The position numbers and the translations under genes are program-made. The notes beneath the pieces were generated by a model that saw only the letters and a program-made list of their open reading frames with translations, was not told where the DNA came from and did no database searches. A stretch of 36,396 bases of DNA from Lachnospiraceae bacterium (GTDB taxonomy: Bacteria; Bacillota; Clostridia; Lachnospirales; Lachnospiraceae): NCBI GenBank assembly GCA_017461775.1, contig JAFTXD010000014.1, positions 1 through 36,396 of the forward strand. The letters are read 5' to 3'. The first letter of the stretch is position 1. The number at the start of each line of letters is the position of its first letter. Of this stretch, positions 1 through 8,385 are shown piece by piece.

Positions 1-230
1 ATAGCAATCCGCCTAAATGTCACCACAATTCTAAACTGTCCTCCGCATCTAACCAAACCTGAAATTTCCAGGTCCTCGAAATTGGCATTTAACGATTATT
101 ATATTTAATTCATATCCAAATAAAAGTACTGTACTTAATCCGTCACAAATGTAATCAACGTGATATAGCAGTTTTATTGTCTACTGCTGAAGCTCTGGTT
201 AATACGAAAGAGTAATTCCAGTTACCCTTG

Positions 231-262
231 CAAACAGTAGGACATTCTACTGTTTGTTTTCT
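231..262 (+). terminator. Stem-loop with T-tract, plus-strand terminator candidate
   Basis: CAAACAGTAG at 231-240 and CTACTGTTTG at 247-256 form a perfect 10-bp stem with a 6-base loop, followed on the plus strand by a T-rich run (257-266). On the minus strand the stem contains the stop codon of the MFS gene, but no T-run follows it there. The polarity therefore fits termination of plus-strand transcripts arriving from the left, facing the end of the MFS gene. Confidence 0.5.
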
Positions 263-1440
263 TCTTTACTCAATGCATCTCTTTTGATCTTTCTATTTAG
301 CATAACTAATGTAATCATATATACCAAAAACATTATAAGCAGATAACATGGAAAAATCTTGGTTGAACATATCTGTGCAAGCGTACCAAACAACCATGGC
401 ATTATCATAATACCTATATAAGCAGAGGCCTGCTGTACTCCCATAACAGACTGTGATATATCTCTACCAAAATTTTCCGGTGTCAAGTGTGTTAAATTAG
501 GGAATATCGGACCAATTCCCAACCCAATAAAGAACAATGCTATACTCGTCGCCATTATTGAAACTGGTAGGATGAACATAATAATTGCACCCAAAAGAAC
601 ACCCGTAGAAATCCCTATAATCTGCCAACGACTCAGTATCTTTGCCAATACACCGGATAGAAATCGTCCAAATGCCAGTCCCACATAAAATAACATTGTA
701 ATCTGTGCAGCTTTATCAGGAATCACACCCTTAGTGTTTACAAAATATGTGCTACTCCATGAACCAGCTGTAAGTTCAAGTGCGCAAGAGCTAAAAAAAG
801 CATAACAGCTCAAACGCACAGCCGGCATTTTTATCAACTCGCTTAACTTAAGCACCTTTACATCATTATCTGCTTTTTTCTCCTGACGCTCTACATTCTT
901 CCATAATGGCAAGGAAAATATTGCAATCAAAGCTATTACAGACTGAATAAATGCGACCAATATATAGCCTTTTCGCCAATTGTTTTCATTTCCCAAAGCA
1001 TAGGACATGATATATGGACTGGCAGCAATTCCTAAACCATAAAAGCAATGCAAAAAATTCATTTTTGTTGCACTATAATGCAGAGCTACGAAATTATTCA
1101 AGGCTGTATCAATGGAACCCGCACCTAATCCTAATGGAATTGCCATTACAAAGAAAAATATAGCACTTCCCGTAAATGCAAAACCAAACAAAGCCACAAC
1201 CGTTAATGTTGTACTCACCGCAGTAACCATGCCTGTTCCAAAACGACTAATTACCTTTGCACTTAAAAGACTGGATATAATTGTACAGGCACTAACAGTT
1301 GCTGTTATATATCCCGCAAGAGATACCGGCAAATCAAATTCTCTATATATCGAGGGCCATGCCGTACCAAGGATAGAATCCGGCAATCCAACTCCAATAA
1401 ATGAAATAAAAATGACTATTAATAGTACTGTCATCATCAT
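247..1440 (-). CDS. MFS transporter, 12-TM
   Basis: A 397-residue polytopic membrane protein of the major facilitator superfamily. It has two blocks of about six hydrophobic segments separated by a charged cytoplasmic loop (about residues 180-205, rich in K, E and D). The N-terminal GVGLPDSILGTAWP stretch and the LGLGAGSIDTALNNF segment resemble the fucose/glucose permease-like branch of MFS, so a sugar or small organic substrate is possible, but no substrate can be read from the sequence. Three consecutive ATG codons follow AGGAGG; the second or third gives the more usual spacing. The stop codon lies inside the stem of a plus-strand terminator candidate. Upstream lies a frameshifted gene remnant. 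Confidence 0.85.
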   Translation of the reverse strand: MMMTVLLIVIFISFIGVGLPDSILGTAWPSIYREFDLPVSLAGYITATVSACTIISSLLSAKVISRFGTGMVTAVSTTLTVVALFGFAFTGSAIFFFVMAIPLGLGAGSIDTALNNFVALHYSATKMNFLHCFYGLGIAASPYIMSYALGNENNWRKGYILVAFIQSVIALIAIFSLPLWKNVERQEKKADNDVKVLKLSELIKMPAVRLSCYAFFSSCALELTAGSWSSTYFVNTKGVIPDKAAQITMLFYVGLAFGRFLSGVLAKILSRWQIIGISTGVLLGAIIMFILPVSIMATSIALFFIGLGIGPIFPNLTHLTPENFGRDISQSVMGVQQASAYIGIMIMPWLFGTLAQICSTKIFPCYLLIMFLVYMITLVMLNRKIKRDALSKEENKQ

Positions 1441-1462
1441 TTACCTCCTGCAAATTCAAATT

Positions 1463-1664
1463 CTACTTATCAATCGTCCACACTAAGTTATATCGTGTGA
1501 CACCATCACTTGCCAATGTCTGATTATATTCTAGATATTTACCAGCATTTATCGAAATCACCGAACTGCCAAACCAGCAATCACATCCACCCACGCCTGC
1601 ATTTCACCATCTAAAGCAAGCCGAGCATATTTAAGCGGCTCATCTATCACCAATGCATTTACCT
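1463..1664 (-). pseudogene. Frameshifted remnant of an unidentified gene
   Basis: Between the flavin split-barrel gene and the MFS gene the minus strand shows two abutting open stretches in different frames. The first (about 1664 to 1569) reads ...DEPLKYARLALDGEMQAW... and stops at TGA. The second, one frame over, reads ...SINAGKYLEYNQ...TRYNLVWTIDK and stops at TAG (1463-1465). Both have coding-like composition and together would form a normal C-terminal segment if one frameshift is allowed. The final TRYNLVWTIDK loosely resembles the GTRYNIDFTK end of the neighbouring protein, which may be chance. I do not recognise the family. Confidence 0.35.
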
Positions 1665-2093
1665 CTACTTAGTAAAATCTATGTTATATCTGGTTCCATG
1701 CGATAATAATACTCCATCCGTAAGTTTGATTCGCAGGATACAAGTATTCTCATCATCAAAATTATTGTGACCATTATTTATCCACTCAGAAAAAATTACT
1801 TTCATTTTATCTGCCACTTCTTTGTTTTCTTCTTTGCCAAAATATCCTAAATTAATCCCTTTTCCATTCGCAGTAAACCAATCGCCTGCAATTGCAACAA
1901 ATGGATTTTGCTGAATTTGCTTCATTTTATTTGAAAGCCCATAAGTAAGTACATAGAATGATCCATTCTCATAAAATGAATTCACACTACGTACATAAGG
2001 TCTATTATCTATTGTTGTTGCTAATGCAATGATACTGTCTTTTCCAAATCTCTCAATTAAGATTTTTTCTGCATCTGCAGATAATTTCTCCAT
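1665..2093 (-). CDS. Pyridoxamine 5'-phosphate oxidase-family protein
   Basis: A 142-residue protein of the FMN-binding split-barrel superfamily. The N-terminal part (KDSIIALATTIDNRPYVRSV) matches the family's first strands, where a flavin phosphate is usually bound, and is followed by the typical ENGSFYVLT and NPFVAIAGDW strands. Such single-domain proteins in Clostridia are often general flavin-dependent redox or cofactor-binding proteins; this is not the biosynthetic PdxH, which is longer. GGAGG lies 7 bases before the ATG. Next upstream is the Nudix gene, about 30 bases away and probably co-transcribed. Substrate unknown. Confidence 0.8.
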   Translation of the reverse strand: MEKLSADAEKILIERFGKDSIIALATTIDNRPYVRSVNSFYENGSFYVLTYGLSNKMKQIQQNPFVAIAGDWFTANGKGINLGYFGKEENKEVADKMKVIFSEWINNGHNNFDDENTCILRIKLTDGVLLSHGTRYNIDFTK

Positions 2094-2123
2094 CTCTTAT
2101 CCTCCGTAAAAATCCGTACTTAT

Positions 2124-2618
2124 CTAAAACTCCACCACTTCCATAAATACAACCTTTTTGCCATCCGCAACGCCTGCGTAGACCTTATCATTATACCGTC
2201 CCTCTCGCAGATAGTGTTCTATGGCACCCTGGGTAGAAAGCGGCATCTTTATCCCTGACAGTTCCTCAAAGGAAAACCACTTAAGTTCTCCTTCCTTGGA
2301 AGAAAGCTCTCCCACTTCCTCCTTAAGCTCTGCGAAGAAATAATAATTTTGGCGTATCTCATTCTTTGTGCCACGCAGCACAATATATCTAAGCTTCAAA
2401 TCACAAAGCATCTCTTCTGTAATTCCAACTTCCTCCTTAAGTTCTCTAAGCACACATGCCTTGGGATTATTCACTTCCCCTTCTTCAAAATGCCCGCCCG
2501 CAGCACCAATCCACGCATCCGAAACCACCTTTGAGCCCTGGCGGTATAGTAGAAGCATCTTATCTCCCTGCATCAGATAAATAGCGGTCATATTTCTTAG
2601 TTTTCCTGTATGTAACAT
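2124..2618 (-). CDS. Nudix hydrolase
   Basis: A 164-residue Nudix-family pyrophosphohydrolase. The Nudix box is visible at about residues 41-66 (GGHFEEGE...RELKEEVGI) with the metal-binding REL-EE core intact. The spacing between the first Glu and the REL is two residues longer than the textbook pattern, a variant also seen in related 8-oxo-dGTP-type enzymes. Preceding strands (AIYLMQGDKMLLLYRQGS) are typical of the fold. It probably cleaves a nucleoside diphosphate derivative such as an oxidised dNTP; the exact substrate cannot be assigned. AAAGGAG sits just upstream of the ATG, and the gene starts 12 bases after the membrane-protein gene ends. Confidence 0.85.
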   Translation of the reverse strand: MLHTGKLRNMTAIYLMQGDKMLLLYRQGSKVVSDAWIGAAGGHFEEGEVNNPKACVLRELKEEVGITEEMLCDLKLRYIVLRGTKNEIRQNYYFFAELKEEVGELSSKEGELKWFSFEELSGIKMPLSTQGAIEHYLREGRYNDKVYAGVADGKKVVFMEVVEF

Positions 2619-2630
2619 ATGTATTCTCCT

Positions 2631-3329
2631 TTAATTTCTTGGAAGCTCTAGCTCCTTTTCCATCATAATGACATGCTTCCAATTATCATATCGCCGTACC
2701 ATCACAGAATCTTCCTTCTCCCATTCCAAAGAAAAATGCTGATAGGAATCAAGGCGATATGGGTAGGTATCCAGCACCTTTTTTCGTCTTCCTTTACGAT
2801 ATATTACCTGCATCTGGTGGTGATGATGGTCATGAGAAAAATAAACATTCCTATCCTTCTTCACAATTCCTTTTACATGGGGGAATTCCCCATGTATCCA
2901 GTTCCGCCAGCGAACTCTGAAGGTATAAATAAAACCAAAGACAAGGAATAGCCCCACAAAAAATAAGGGAATCAGGAAAAACATTACGATTATTACAATT
3001 TTCCCCGAAAAATGTGCCAGCAGCTCCGCCACCACAAGAAAGGCAAGCAAGGCAACATTGGGCCCAAACTTATCAACCAGCACATCTGCTTCCAGTCCAC
3101 AAAGCACCAAGATGGAATAGGGCAACGAGACAATCGCCCAGAAAGACAATATATTCATGGGGTCATTCCGCTGATAAATCAGAACTGCAGTTGCACTGAT
3201 TAGTACCAGCACATATGCCACCTTGTGGTCTTCAAAAACCAGTACGGTGACAAAGCAATATAGGATAAGATATACAATAAATGCCACTACAAAGCCTATT
3301 TTCTTAAGTATCTTTTCTAACAAATCCAC
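2631..3329 (-). CDS. Hypothetical membrane protein with His-rich tail
   Basis: A 232-residue protein I do not recognise. It has about five hydrophobic segments (roughly 11-31, 36-52, 60-77, 90-106 and 110-137), then a basic stretch and a soluble C-terminal domain of about 90 residues. That domain carries an H-D-H-H-H-H run at 166-171, which could bind metal. The start shown is GTG. An in-frame TTG two codons later (3321-3323) is better spaced from AAGGAG and may be the true start. It lies 10 bases downstream of the DUF2441 gene and 12 upstream of the Nudix gene, so it is probably part of the same transcript. Confidence 0.7.
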   Translation of the reverse strand: MDLLEKILKKIGFVVAFIVYLILYCFVTVLVFEDHKVAYVLVLISATAVLIYQRNDPMNILSFWAIVSLPYSILVLCGLEADVLVDKFGPNVALLAFLVVAELLAHFSGKIVIIVMFFLIPLFFVGLFLVFGFIYTFRVRWRNWIHGEFPHVKGIVKKDRNVYFSHDHHHHQMQVIYRKGRRKKVLDTYPYRLDSYQHFSLEWEKEDSVMVRRYDNWKHVIMMEKELELPRN

Positions 3330-3339
3330 TGCTCCTTAC

Positions 3340-3882
3340 TTACACATTGGCATTAATCTCTTTCACGATTTCCACCACTGTAATGCAGCCATCTACCAGC
3401 ATCTCGTAAATGGGCGGCTGCTCTGCACTTTCCTCGGCATTTTCCCAATACCGCTCTGCCAAACGCAGATTCTCCTGCTTATCCGGTGTCCCCTTAAAGC
3501 ATTTTGTGGCATCACCAATAAAGCAGCTGCCCTGCACCTCCAGCTTCACGATATGATACGTAGGACGTCCGATCTCTGCAAAAAACTTTCCCCAATTGTC
3601 CGCTTCTTCCAATGTTTTTGACACATACAGACAACTCATTCTGGAAGGATACTCTGGATATTTTTCCTTTCTGATATCTTCCAACGCCAGTTCCCGCAAA
3701 GCTACTGCCGTATGATGCTCCAAGTCTTTTCCCTCATAATTTGCCGGATTTGCATAGATTTCTTCTACAATATCCATTTTCTCATAAACTCTATGATACA
3801 CCCCACTGTGGTGATTTTCATCAAATATAATCTGCTGTCCCAGCTGCATGGGACGGTCAGTTACTACGTGATAAACCTGCAT
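3340..3882 (-). CDS. DUF2441 domain-containing protein
   Basis: A 180-residue soluble protein. The opening MQVYHVVTDRPMQLGQQI followed by YHRVYEK and the later LYVSKTLEEADNW segment match the DUF2441 family, whose role is unknown; the fold is reminiscent of ADP-ribosyltransferase-like small domains, but I would not assign activity. The gene overlaps the end of the DUF89 gene by 26 bases, implying translational coupling. DUF89 proteins belong to the metal-dependent damage-control phosphatase group, so a shared role in handling a modified metabolite or ADP-ribose compound is possible but is inference only. Confidence 0.7.
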   Translation of the reverse strand: MQVYHVVTDRPMQLGQQIIFDENHHSGVYHRVYEKMDIVEEIYANPANYEGKDLEHHTAVALRELALEDIRKEKYPEYPSRMSCLYVSKTLEEADNWGKFFAEIGRPTYHIVKLEVQGSCFIGDATKCFKGTPDKQENLRLAERYWENAEESAEQPPIYEMLVDGCITVVEIVKEINANV

Positions 3883-4756
3883 CTGTCTTTATCCTCTCTT
3901 CCTTCACAAACACGGATTCATATTGAGTCAGCCCAAATCTGCGCACAAACAATTCGCATTTACACAGGAACATATAGTAAGGGTTCAAGCCTTCTCCATA
4001 TAAGCTTTCAAAGTTCCCCTGCCCTTTGGAAATAATCACATCTGCGTCCAGAAGCACTTGTCTCGCTTCTTCACTAAACCGTGTTACCACACTGCCCGGT
4101 GCACCGTTACCATTTCCCATACAGGACACAAGCTCCGTAAGGCCTACTTCTTGCGCATCCTTCATCGTTGCATCATTGATTACATCCTTTCCACGGACAA
4201 TAACCGTTATCTGCAATCCCGGATAATATTCCTTGAGAAACTCTATAAATATCTTGTCCAACACGATTTCTCCGCAATTATCAGCCAGATAGACCAGCTT
4301 CTTTGCCGCTTTTAAATCCTCACAAAAATGTTGATACTCTCCCTCCGAAATCGTCGCATCACCTGCTTTCTCAAGCAGTTTCTCAAAGGTCTGCTCATTC
4401 ACATTTTCCACTGCCGAAAAATCTATGTAATTTGCCGCGCAGACATACTTAATACATTCTTTTATGTAATCGCCGGTCGTTCGTATCTGCTCTTCGATGG
4501 TACTTTCCTTTTCCAGCAATAGTTTATTATACTGCTGTTTGGCCTGGGTATAATCCTCCCCTTTTCCCCAGAATTCATAATAAAGTTCATTTATCTTCTC
4601 CGCCAGAGCGGGTGATGACTCCGTCTGCCCATGATGATACAATATCTCCAGGACCTGATGCATATAGCTTGACTTCTTCTCATCATCCGTAAAATCTCTT
4701 ATCATCTTCTCCTGCTTGGATACAAAACAGGAAATACACATGGAATTTGCTCGCAT
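3857..4756 (-). CDS. DUF89 / ARMT1-like metal-dependent phosphatase
   Basis: A 299-residue DUF89-family protein. Visible family marks are the N-terminal C-x-x-C (Cys7, Cys10), the LADNCGE segment, the IVRGKDVINDATMKDA stretch and the VIISKGQGNFESL segment, which contribute the conserved Asp, Asn and Glu residues of the metal and substrate pocket. Members of this family hydrolyse phosphate from sugar phosphates or phosphometabolites as damage-control enzymes. The ribosome binding site overlaps the stop codon of ybaK, and the 3' end overlaps the DUF2441 gene, so ybaK, this gene and DUF2441 form one translationally coupled unit. It terminates with TGA, showing that TGA is a normal stop here. Confidence 0.8.
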   Translation of the reverse strand: MRANSMCISCFVSKQEKMIRDFTDDEKKSSYMHQVLEILYHHGQTESSPALAEKINELYYEFWGKGEDYTQAKQQYNKLLLEKESTIEEQIRTTGDYIKECIKYVCAANYIDFSAVENVNEQTFEKLLEKAGDATISEGEYQHFCEDLKAAKKLVYLADNCGEIVLDKIFIEFLKEYYPGLQITVIVRGKDVINDATMKDAQEVGLTELVSCMGNGNGAPGSVVTRFSEEARQVLLDADVIISKGQGNFESLYGEGLNPYYMFLCKCELFVRRFGLTQYESVFVKEERIKTDAGLSRSN

Positions 4757-4767
4757 ATAAAAATCTC

Positions 4768-5232
4768 CTACCCTTCACAAATATCCCCGGTCTTCACCGG
4801 TATCACCTTCTGCAAATCTGAAAGTGCCACTTCCACCTGATACCCAATCTTTCCGGCCGAAAAGATAATGGTCTCAAAATTACCCGCACTTTCATCCACC
4901 GTCGTAGTAAAAAGCTTTTTCATCCCGATAGGTGAACAGCCTCCATGAATATATCCGGTCAGTGGCAAAAGCTCCTTGGCCTTAATCATCTGGATGCTTT
5001 TCTCTCCCACTGCTTTGGCAGCCTTTTTCAAGTCCAGCTCCTTACATACCGGCACCATATACACATAGTATTTCTTGCTGGCTCCCACCGTTACCAGGGT
5101 CTTAAACACCTGCTCCGGATTTTCCCCCAAGGCTTCCGCCACCTCGATTCCACTGATAACATCACTGTAGGTATAGCTTTTATAGGATACCTTTTTCTGG
5201 TCTAATACGCGCATTACATTTGTTTTTTCCAT
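4768..5232 (-). CDS. ybaK: Cys-tRNA(Pro)/Cys-tRNA(Cys) deacylase YbaK
   Basis: A 154-residue YbaK/EbsC-family trans-editing enzyme, which hydrolyses cysteine mischarged onto tRNA-Pro in the cytosol. Recognisable parts are the N-terminal SYKSYTYS strand, the FKTLVTVGASKKYYVYMVPV core with its conserved lysine, and the GYIHGGCSPIGMKK loop that forms the active-site pocket. Length is typical of the family. It is the first gene of a unit with the DUF89 and DUF2441 genes. Upstream, 5250-5255 (minus strand TATAAT) gives a possible -10, but the -35 is weak. Confidence 0.88.
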   Translation of the reverse strand: MEKTNVMRVLDQKKVSYKSYTYSDVISGIEVAEALGENPEQVFKTLVTVGASKKYYVYMVPVCKELDLKKAAKAVGEKSIQMIKAKELLPLTGYIHGGCSPIGMKKLFTTTVDESAGNFETIIFSAGKIGYQVEVALSDLQKVIPVKTGDICEG

Positions 5233-5268
5233 TATTCATATTCTCCACAATTATACTCTCGCAAACAC

Positions 5269-5338
5269 GCACTTCGTGCTCTCCTGTCTGCTCGTTGTCG
5301 TGTAAGAAAACCAAAAGTTGCTTTGCAACGCTTGTTTT
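5269..5338. other. Hairpin-rich intergenic stretch upstream of ybaK
   Basis: The interval between ybaK and the chemotaxis gene holds two extra hairpins besides the terminator. GCAC-TTC-GTGC lies at 269-279 of the 5000 block (5269-5279). GTTGC-TTT-GCAAC lies at 5317-5329, extended by AAAAC/GTTTT arms (5307-5311, 5334-5338). The second is followed by T-rich sequence on both strands, so it could act as a backup terminator in either direction. The stretch may be a short dispersed repeat; only one copy is seen here. Confidence 0.4.
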
Positions 5339-5363
5339 TCTTTTGCCCACCCCAGTATATCAC

Positions 5364-5395
5364 AAAAAGAAAGACTCTCATAGAGAGCCTTTCTT
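5364..5395 (-). terminator. Rho-independent terminator of the chemotaxis gene
   Basis: AAGAAAG-A-CTCTC (5367-5379) and GAGAG-C-CTTTCTT (5383-5395) form a 13-position stem with one mismatch and a 3-base loop. On the minus strand it is followed by TTTTTG. It lies 10 bases past the stop of the methyl-accepting chemotaxis gene. Confidence 0.8.
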
Positions 5396-5405
5396 CACAC
5401 AATCC

Positions 5406-7112
5406 TTATTCTCTTAATTTAAACTGTCCTACCAGATCATCCATGGTGCGTGCCTGCGCAGACAACTCTTCACTGGTCGCAGAGGTTTCTTCTGCTGTAG
5501 CTGAATTAGCTTCCACGATTTCAGAAATCCTGTTAACTCCGGCTTCTGCCTGTTCCATAGACTCTGCCTGCAGTTCTGTAGTCATACTCAAATTCTTCGC
5601 ACTCTGTGCAATGGCATGAATATCTTCCACCACCTTACCAAGAACCTCCGCAGTTCTGGTAGCTGCTTCTGAGCCAATTTCCACCTCGCGGATAGAGCCT
5701 TCTATTAATTCTCTGGTATTAATTGCAGATTTCGCACTCTGCTCTGCCAGATTACGAATCTGATCCGCTACAACTGCAAAGCCTCTTCCTGCTTCTCCTG
5801 CTCTTGCAGCCTCAATAGAAGCATTTAAAGAAAGAAGGTTCGTCTGACTGGCGATATCTTCAATTTCAGAAATAACATTACCAATTTTCAAGGATGTCTC
5901 GCTGATTCTTCCCATTGCTGCTGTCATGACAGCCATCTCACCGCGGCTCTTTTCAGCCTCTCCTGCCACACGCTCGGACTCATCATATGCTGCATTTACT
6001 TCCTTCACCGTATGCTCTAAGGAGCTTGTAATTTCGCTGATGGTTGCCTGCATCTCCTGAACAGATGCTGCCTGGTCTGTAGCACCCTCTGCCAGTGCCT
6101 GAGCTGCTTCTGCAAGGTTGGTAGCACCGGAGCTTACCATTTCAGATGCCTCTCTAACATCCTTTAAGGTACTGTCCATCTGACGGTTCATACGACGGAT
6201 AGCATCTAAAAGAACATGATAGTCACCCACATATTCCCCTTCACAAGAAGTTGAAATATTAAAGTCACCATTTGCCATATCACCTAAAAGCTGTTCCAAA
6301 TCGCCAAAAATCAAGGATAACTTCGCTGTGGTCGCAGAAACAGCGTTTAACATATCCCCCACTTCATCATCATAGGAATACGCTGGAAATGGTGAAAGTA
6401 TGTCACCTTTCGCAAACGCATCCATTCTGCTTCCAAGCTCCTGCAATGGATTTGCAATATCATTTGCCACAATATTGCCAATTTTAATTGCAACGATACA
6501 AGCTGCTACAATAATGACAAGAATCAGAACCAGAAGAACAGCCTGCATAATATTAAGTGTCTTTTGTGTCTCATCACCTAAGGAAATATTCGCATCCATA
6601 AAGGACTGGAATGCGCTGTATACTGCTTCATAGGCTGGTGCAAGCTCTGAAAATGCAAGCTCCTGCGCCTGCTTACAAAGCTCAACATCTTCTGTGGCAC
6701 CAAGATTGAGAACCTTTGCGTCCACTTCCAAATAAGTGTTAAGTGCCGCATATATAGCATCATAAGACTGCTGTCCAATATCTGTAACGATGGACGCTTC
6801 AATGGGAACCATATATTCTTTTAACAAAGCCACAGACTCATCGTGCTGTGCCACCATCTGGTCAATATATTTCTGCTCCTCATAACCAATAGCACCGCGA
6901 GTAGCGCTTCGCACATCCGCCAACTCAGCCATAGCCAGACCAATTTCACCCTGTGGAAATGCATAGTATGTCAGTACATGATTATACTGTCCTGACATAT
7001 AAATCAGTACAATGGTAGCAATTACTGCAGCCAAGGCCGCCATTCCAACGGTAATGATGGAACTGGTTGTCAGTCTCTTCTTGATTCTCATTAAACGTAG
7101 CTTCTTAATCAT
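5406..7112 (-). CDS. Methyl-accepting chemotaxis protein
   Basis: A 568-residue transmembrane chemoreceptor. TM1 lies at about residues 18-38 and TM2 at 189-210; between them is a roughly 150-residue, mostly helical extracytoplasmic domain of the four-helix-bundle type. A HAMP domain follows (about 211-265), then a second HAMP-like segment to about 318, then the long coiled-coil signalling domain. Its hairpin tip carries the invariant [16 protein letters not shown] and [18 protein letters not shown] stretches that contact CheA and CheW. Ligand unknown. It is a single-gene unit with a clear promoter, a strong ribosome binding site (AAGGAGG, 7 bases before ATG) and a terminator. No other chemotaxis gene is in the window. 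Confidence 0.95.
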   Translation of the reverse strand: MIKKLRLMRIKKRLTTSSIITVGMAALAAVIATIVLIYMSGQYNHVLTYYAFPQGEIGLAMAELADVRSATRGAIGYEEQKYIDQMVAQHDESVALLKEYMVPIEASIVTDIGQQSYDAIYAALNTYLEVDAKVLNLGATEDVELCKQAQELAFSELAPAYEAVYSAFQSFMDANISLGDETQKTLNIMQAVLLVLILVIIVAACIVAIKIGNIVANDIANPLQELGSRMDAFAKGDILSPFPAYSYDDEVGDMLNAVSATTAKLSLIFGDLEQLLGDMANGDFNISTSCEGEYVGDYHVLLDAIRRMNRQMDSTLKDVREASEMVSSGATNLAEAAQALAEGATDQAASVQEMQATISEITSSLEHTVKEVNAAYDESERVAGEAEKSRGEMAVMTAAMGRISETSLKIGNVISEIEDIASQTNLLSLNASIEAARAGEAGRGFAVVADQIRNLAEQSAKSAINTRELIEGSIREVEIGSEAATRTAEVLGKVVEDIHAIAQSAKNLSMTTELQAESMEQAEAGVNRISEIVEANSATAEETSATSEELSAQARTMDDLVGQFKLRE

Positions 7113-7168
7113 CTTCCCGCCTCCTTAGTATTAAGAAAATTCTTTGATTCTCAATACACTTTTAGTCA

Positions 7169-7197
7169 ATTGTACTACATAATAGAACAATAGTCAA
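7169..7197 (-). promoter_or_regulatory. Sigma-A promoter of the chemotaxis gene
   Basis: Minus strand TTGACT (7192-7197), a 17-base spacer and TACAAT (7169-7174). Both boxes match the housekeeping consensus at 5 of 6 positions. The predicted transcript start near 7161 leaves a leader of about 50 bases before the ATG. Confidence 0.7.
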
Positions 7198-7242
7198 ACA
7201 ATAATGTCTGTTTTGCACAAACAAAATAGTACCATTTACCCA

Positions 7243-7278
7243 AAGAAATAAGCATTCTTAACAAATAGCTAAGAATGC
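7243..7278 (-). terminator. Terminator of the sigma/DUF4179 unit
   Basis: GCATTCTTA (7252-7260) pairs perfectly with TAAGAATGC (7270-7278) around a 9-base loop. On the minus strand the stem is followed by TTATTTCTTT. It lies 18 bases beyond the stop of the DUF4179 gene. Confidence 0.75.
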
Positions 7279-7296
7279 CCTTCCTTTATCACAAGA

Positions 7297-8385
7297 TTAT
7301 TTATTTGCCAGATTCACTGTCACCTGCCAGTTTCCCTTCAAACTACCGTCCGTTTCGTGCATTACTGCATATAACTGTAAGTTCTCCAATTCATCTTCCG
7401 AAATCATAAACCACTGTTCATCAAAGGTAATATTTTCACCATCCAACTCTTCATGCCAGCTAACCATATAATCATGATGCCGGTAATTGCCTTCCTCATC
7501 TACCATATAAATTTCCGCATGTCTGACAGCATCTTCCAGAGTCCCCCGGCAAATCTGTACCCTGAGAATTCCATCGGTATACCCAACTCCAGTCACCTGA
7601 ATGGTATCCTTCAAATCCTCCCCCAGCACTGCTATATCCATCACCTTAGAAACAAACAGCGGAAAGCTTTCCTCTGTTTTATAGAAATAGTCTGTTATAG
7701 ACTCCAGCACCTGAGCAGAACCACCTTTTCCATTAAGGGTACATTCCTTTAACGGAGGATTCATCAAAACACCAATGGAATCCAGCCATGCTTCACTGTC
7801 TCTATTCTCCAGCAAAAGCTGTCTTACAGAGAATTTCAACCTACCCTTGTCAAATTCATCTTCTGTGGACACAGTGATTTTAAAATATACCTTATCCGTT
7901 TCCTCATCGTATTCGATAAAACTACAACCACCTATATTACTATCACTACCATAACTCTTTAAATGATAGCTATCATATAAATCCACCTTGCCGGATATCA
8001 AATCCTTACCACTTCCCTCTTCATCCGCAAAAGAAACCACCAGTTCTCCGGTATTTCCTTCCACCTGCATAGCTTCCACCTGCATGGTGATACCCTGCTT
8101 TGTATCTGCCAGCTTTACCGGAAGAATGTAATCTGCCAGTCCCGGAGCAAGCTCTGAAATTTTCTCATAGGCAAAATTCCCAATCCCTGCCAAAGCAGAG
8201 TTCGATGTCAATGTAAGCATAAGTAAAATTCCGCAGACAGCCACTGCCGGTCTACACCTGTGCCAGGCACCGGTATGTTTCTTCTCCAAACAACTCCCTT
8301 TTAATTGCTTCACTTTATCCTCATCCGGAGTCAGTGTATCATATGCGCTTTTATATGCGTCCTTAAAATCCTTTTCATCAAACAT
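7297..8385 (-). CDS. DUF4179 anti-sigma factor-like membrane protein
   Basis: A 362-residue single-pass membrane protein. A charged cytoplasmic N-terminus (1-45) is followed by one hydrophobic segment at about 46-66 and a large extracytoplasmic part with beta-rich composition. The MFDEKDFKDAYKSAYD start, the segment just after the membrane (LAGIGNFAYEKI) and the overall layout match DUF4179 proteins, which are typically the partner anti-sigma of an adjacent sigma factor. Its start overlaps the end of the sigma gene by 8 bases (ATGTTTGA), so the two are translationally coupled. By analogy it holds the sigma factor at the membrane until an envelope signal arrives; this is inferred. Confidence 0.8.
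   Translation of the reverse strand: MFDEKDFKDAYKSAYDTLTPDEDKVKQLKGSCLEKKHTGAWHRCRPAVAVCGILLMLTLTSNSALAGIGNFAYEKISELAPGLADYILPVKLADTKQGITMQVEAMQVEGNTGELVVSFADEEGSGKDLISGKVDLYDSYHLKSYGSDSNIGGCSFIEYDEETDKVYFKITVSTEDEFDKGRLKFSVRQLLLENRDSEAWLDSIGVLMNPPLKECTLNGKGGSAQVLESITDYFYKTEESFPLFVSKVMDIAVLGEDLKDTIQVTGVGYTDGILRVQICRGTLEDAVRHAEIYMVDEEGNYRHHDYMVSWHEELDGENITFDEQWFMISEDELENLQLYAVMHETDGSLKGNWQVTVNLANK

Noticed and set aside
93-215. Short plus-strand open stretch ending ...STAEALVNTKE before the 231-262 stem-loop
   Set aside because: No start codon with a ribosome binding site and no recognisable homology; it could be the tail of a gene lost or lying outside, but cannot be supported from 40 codons.
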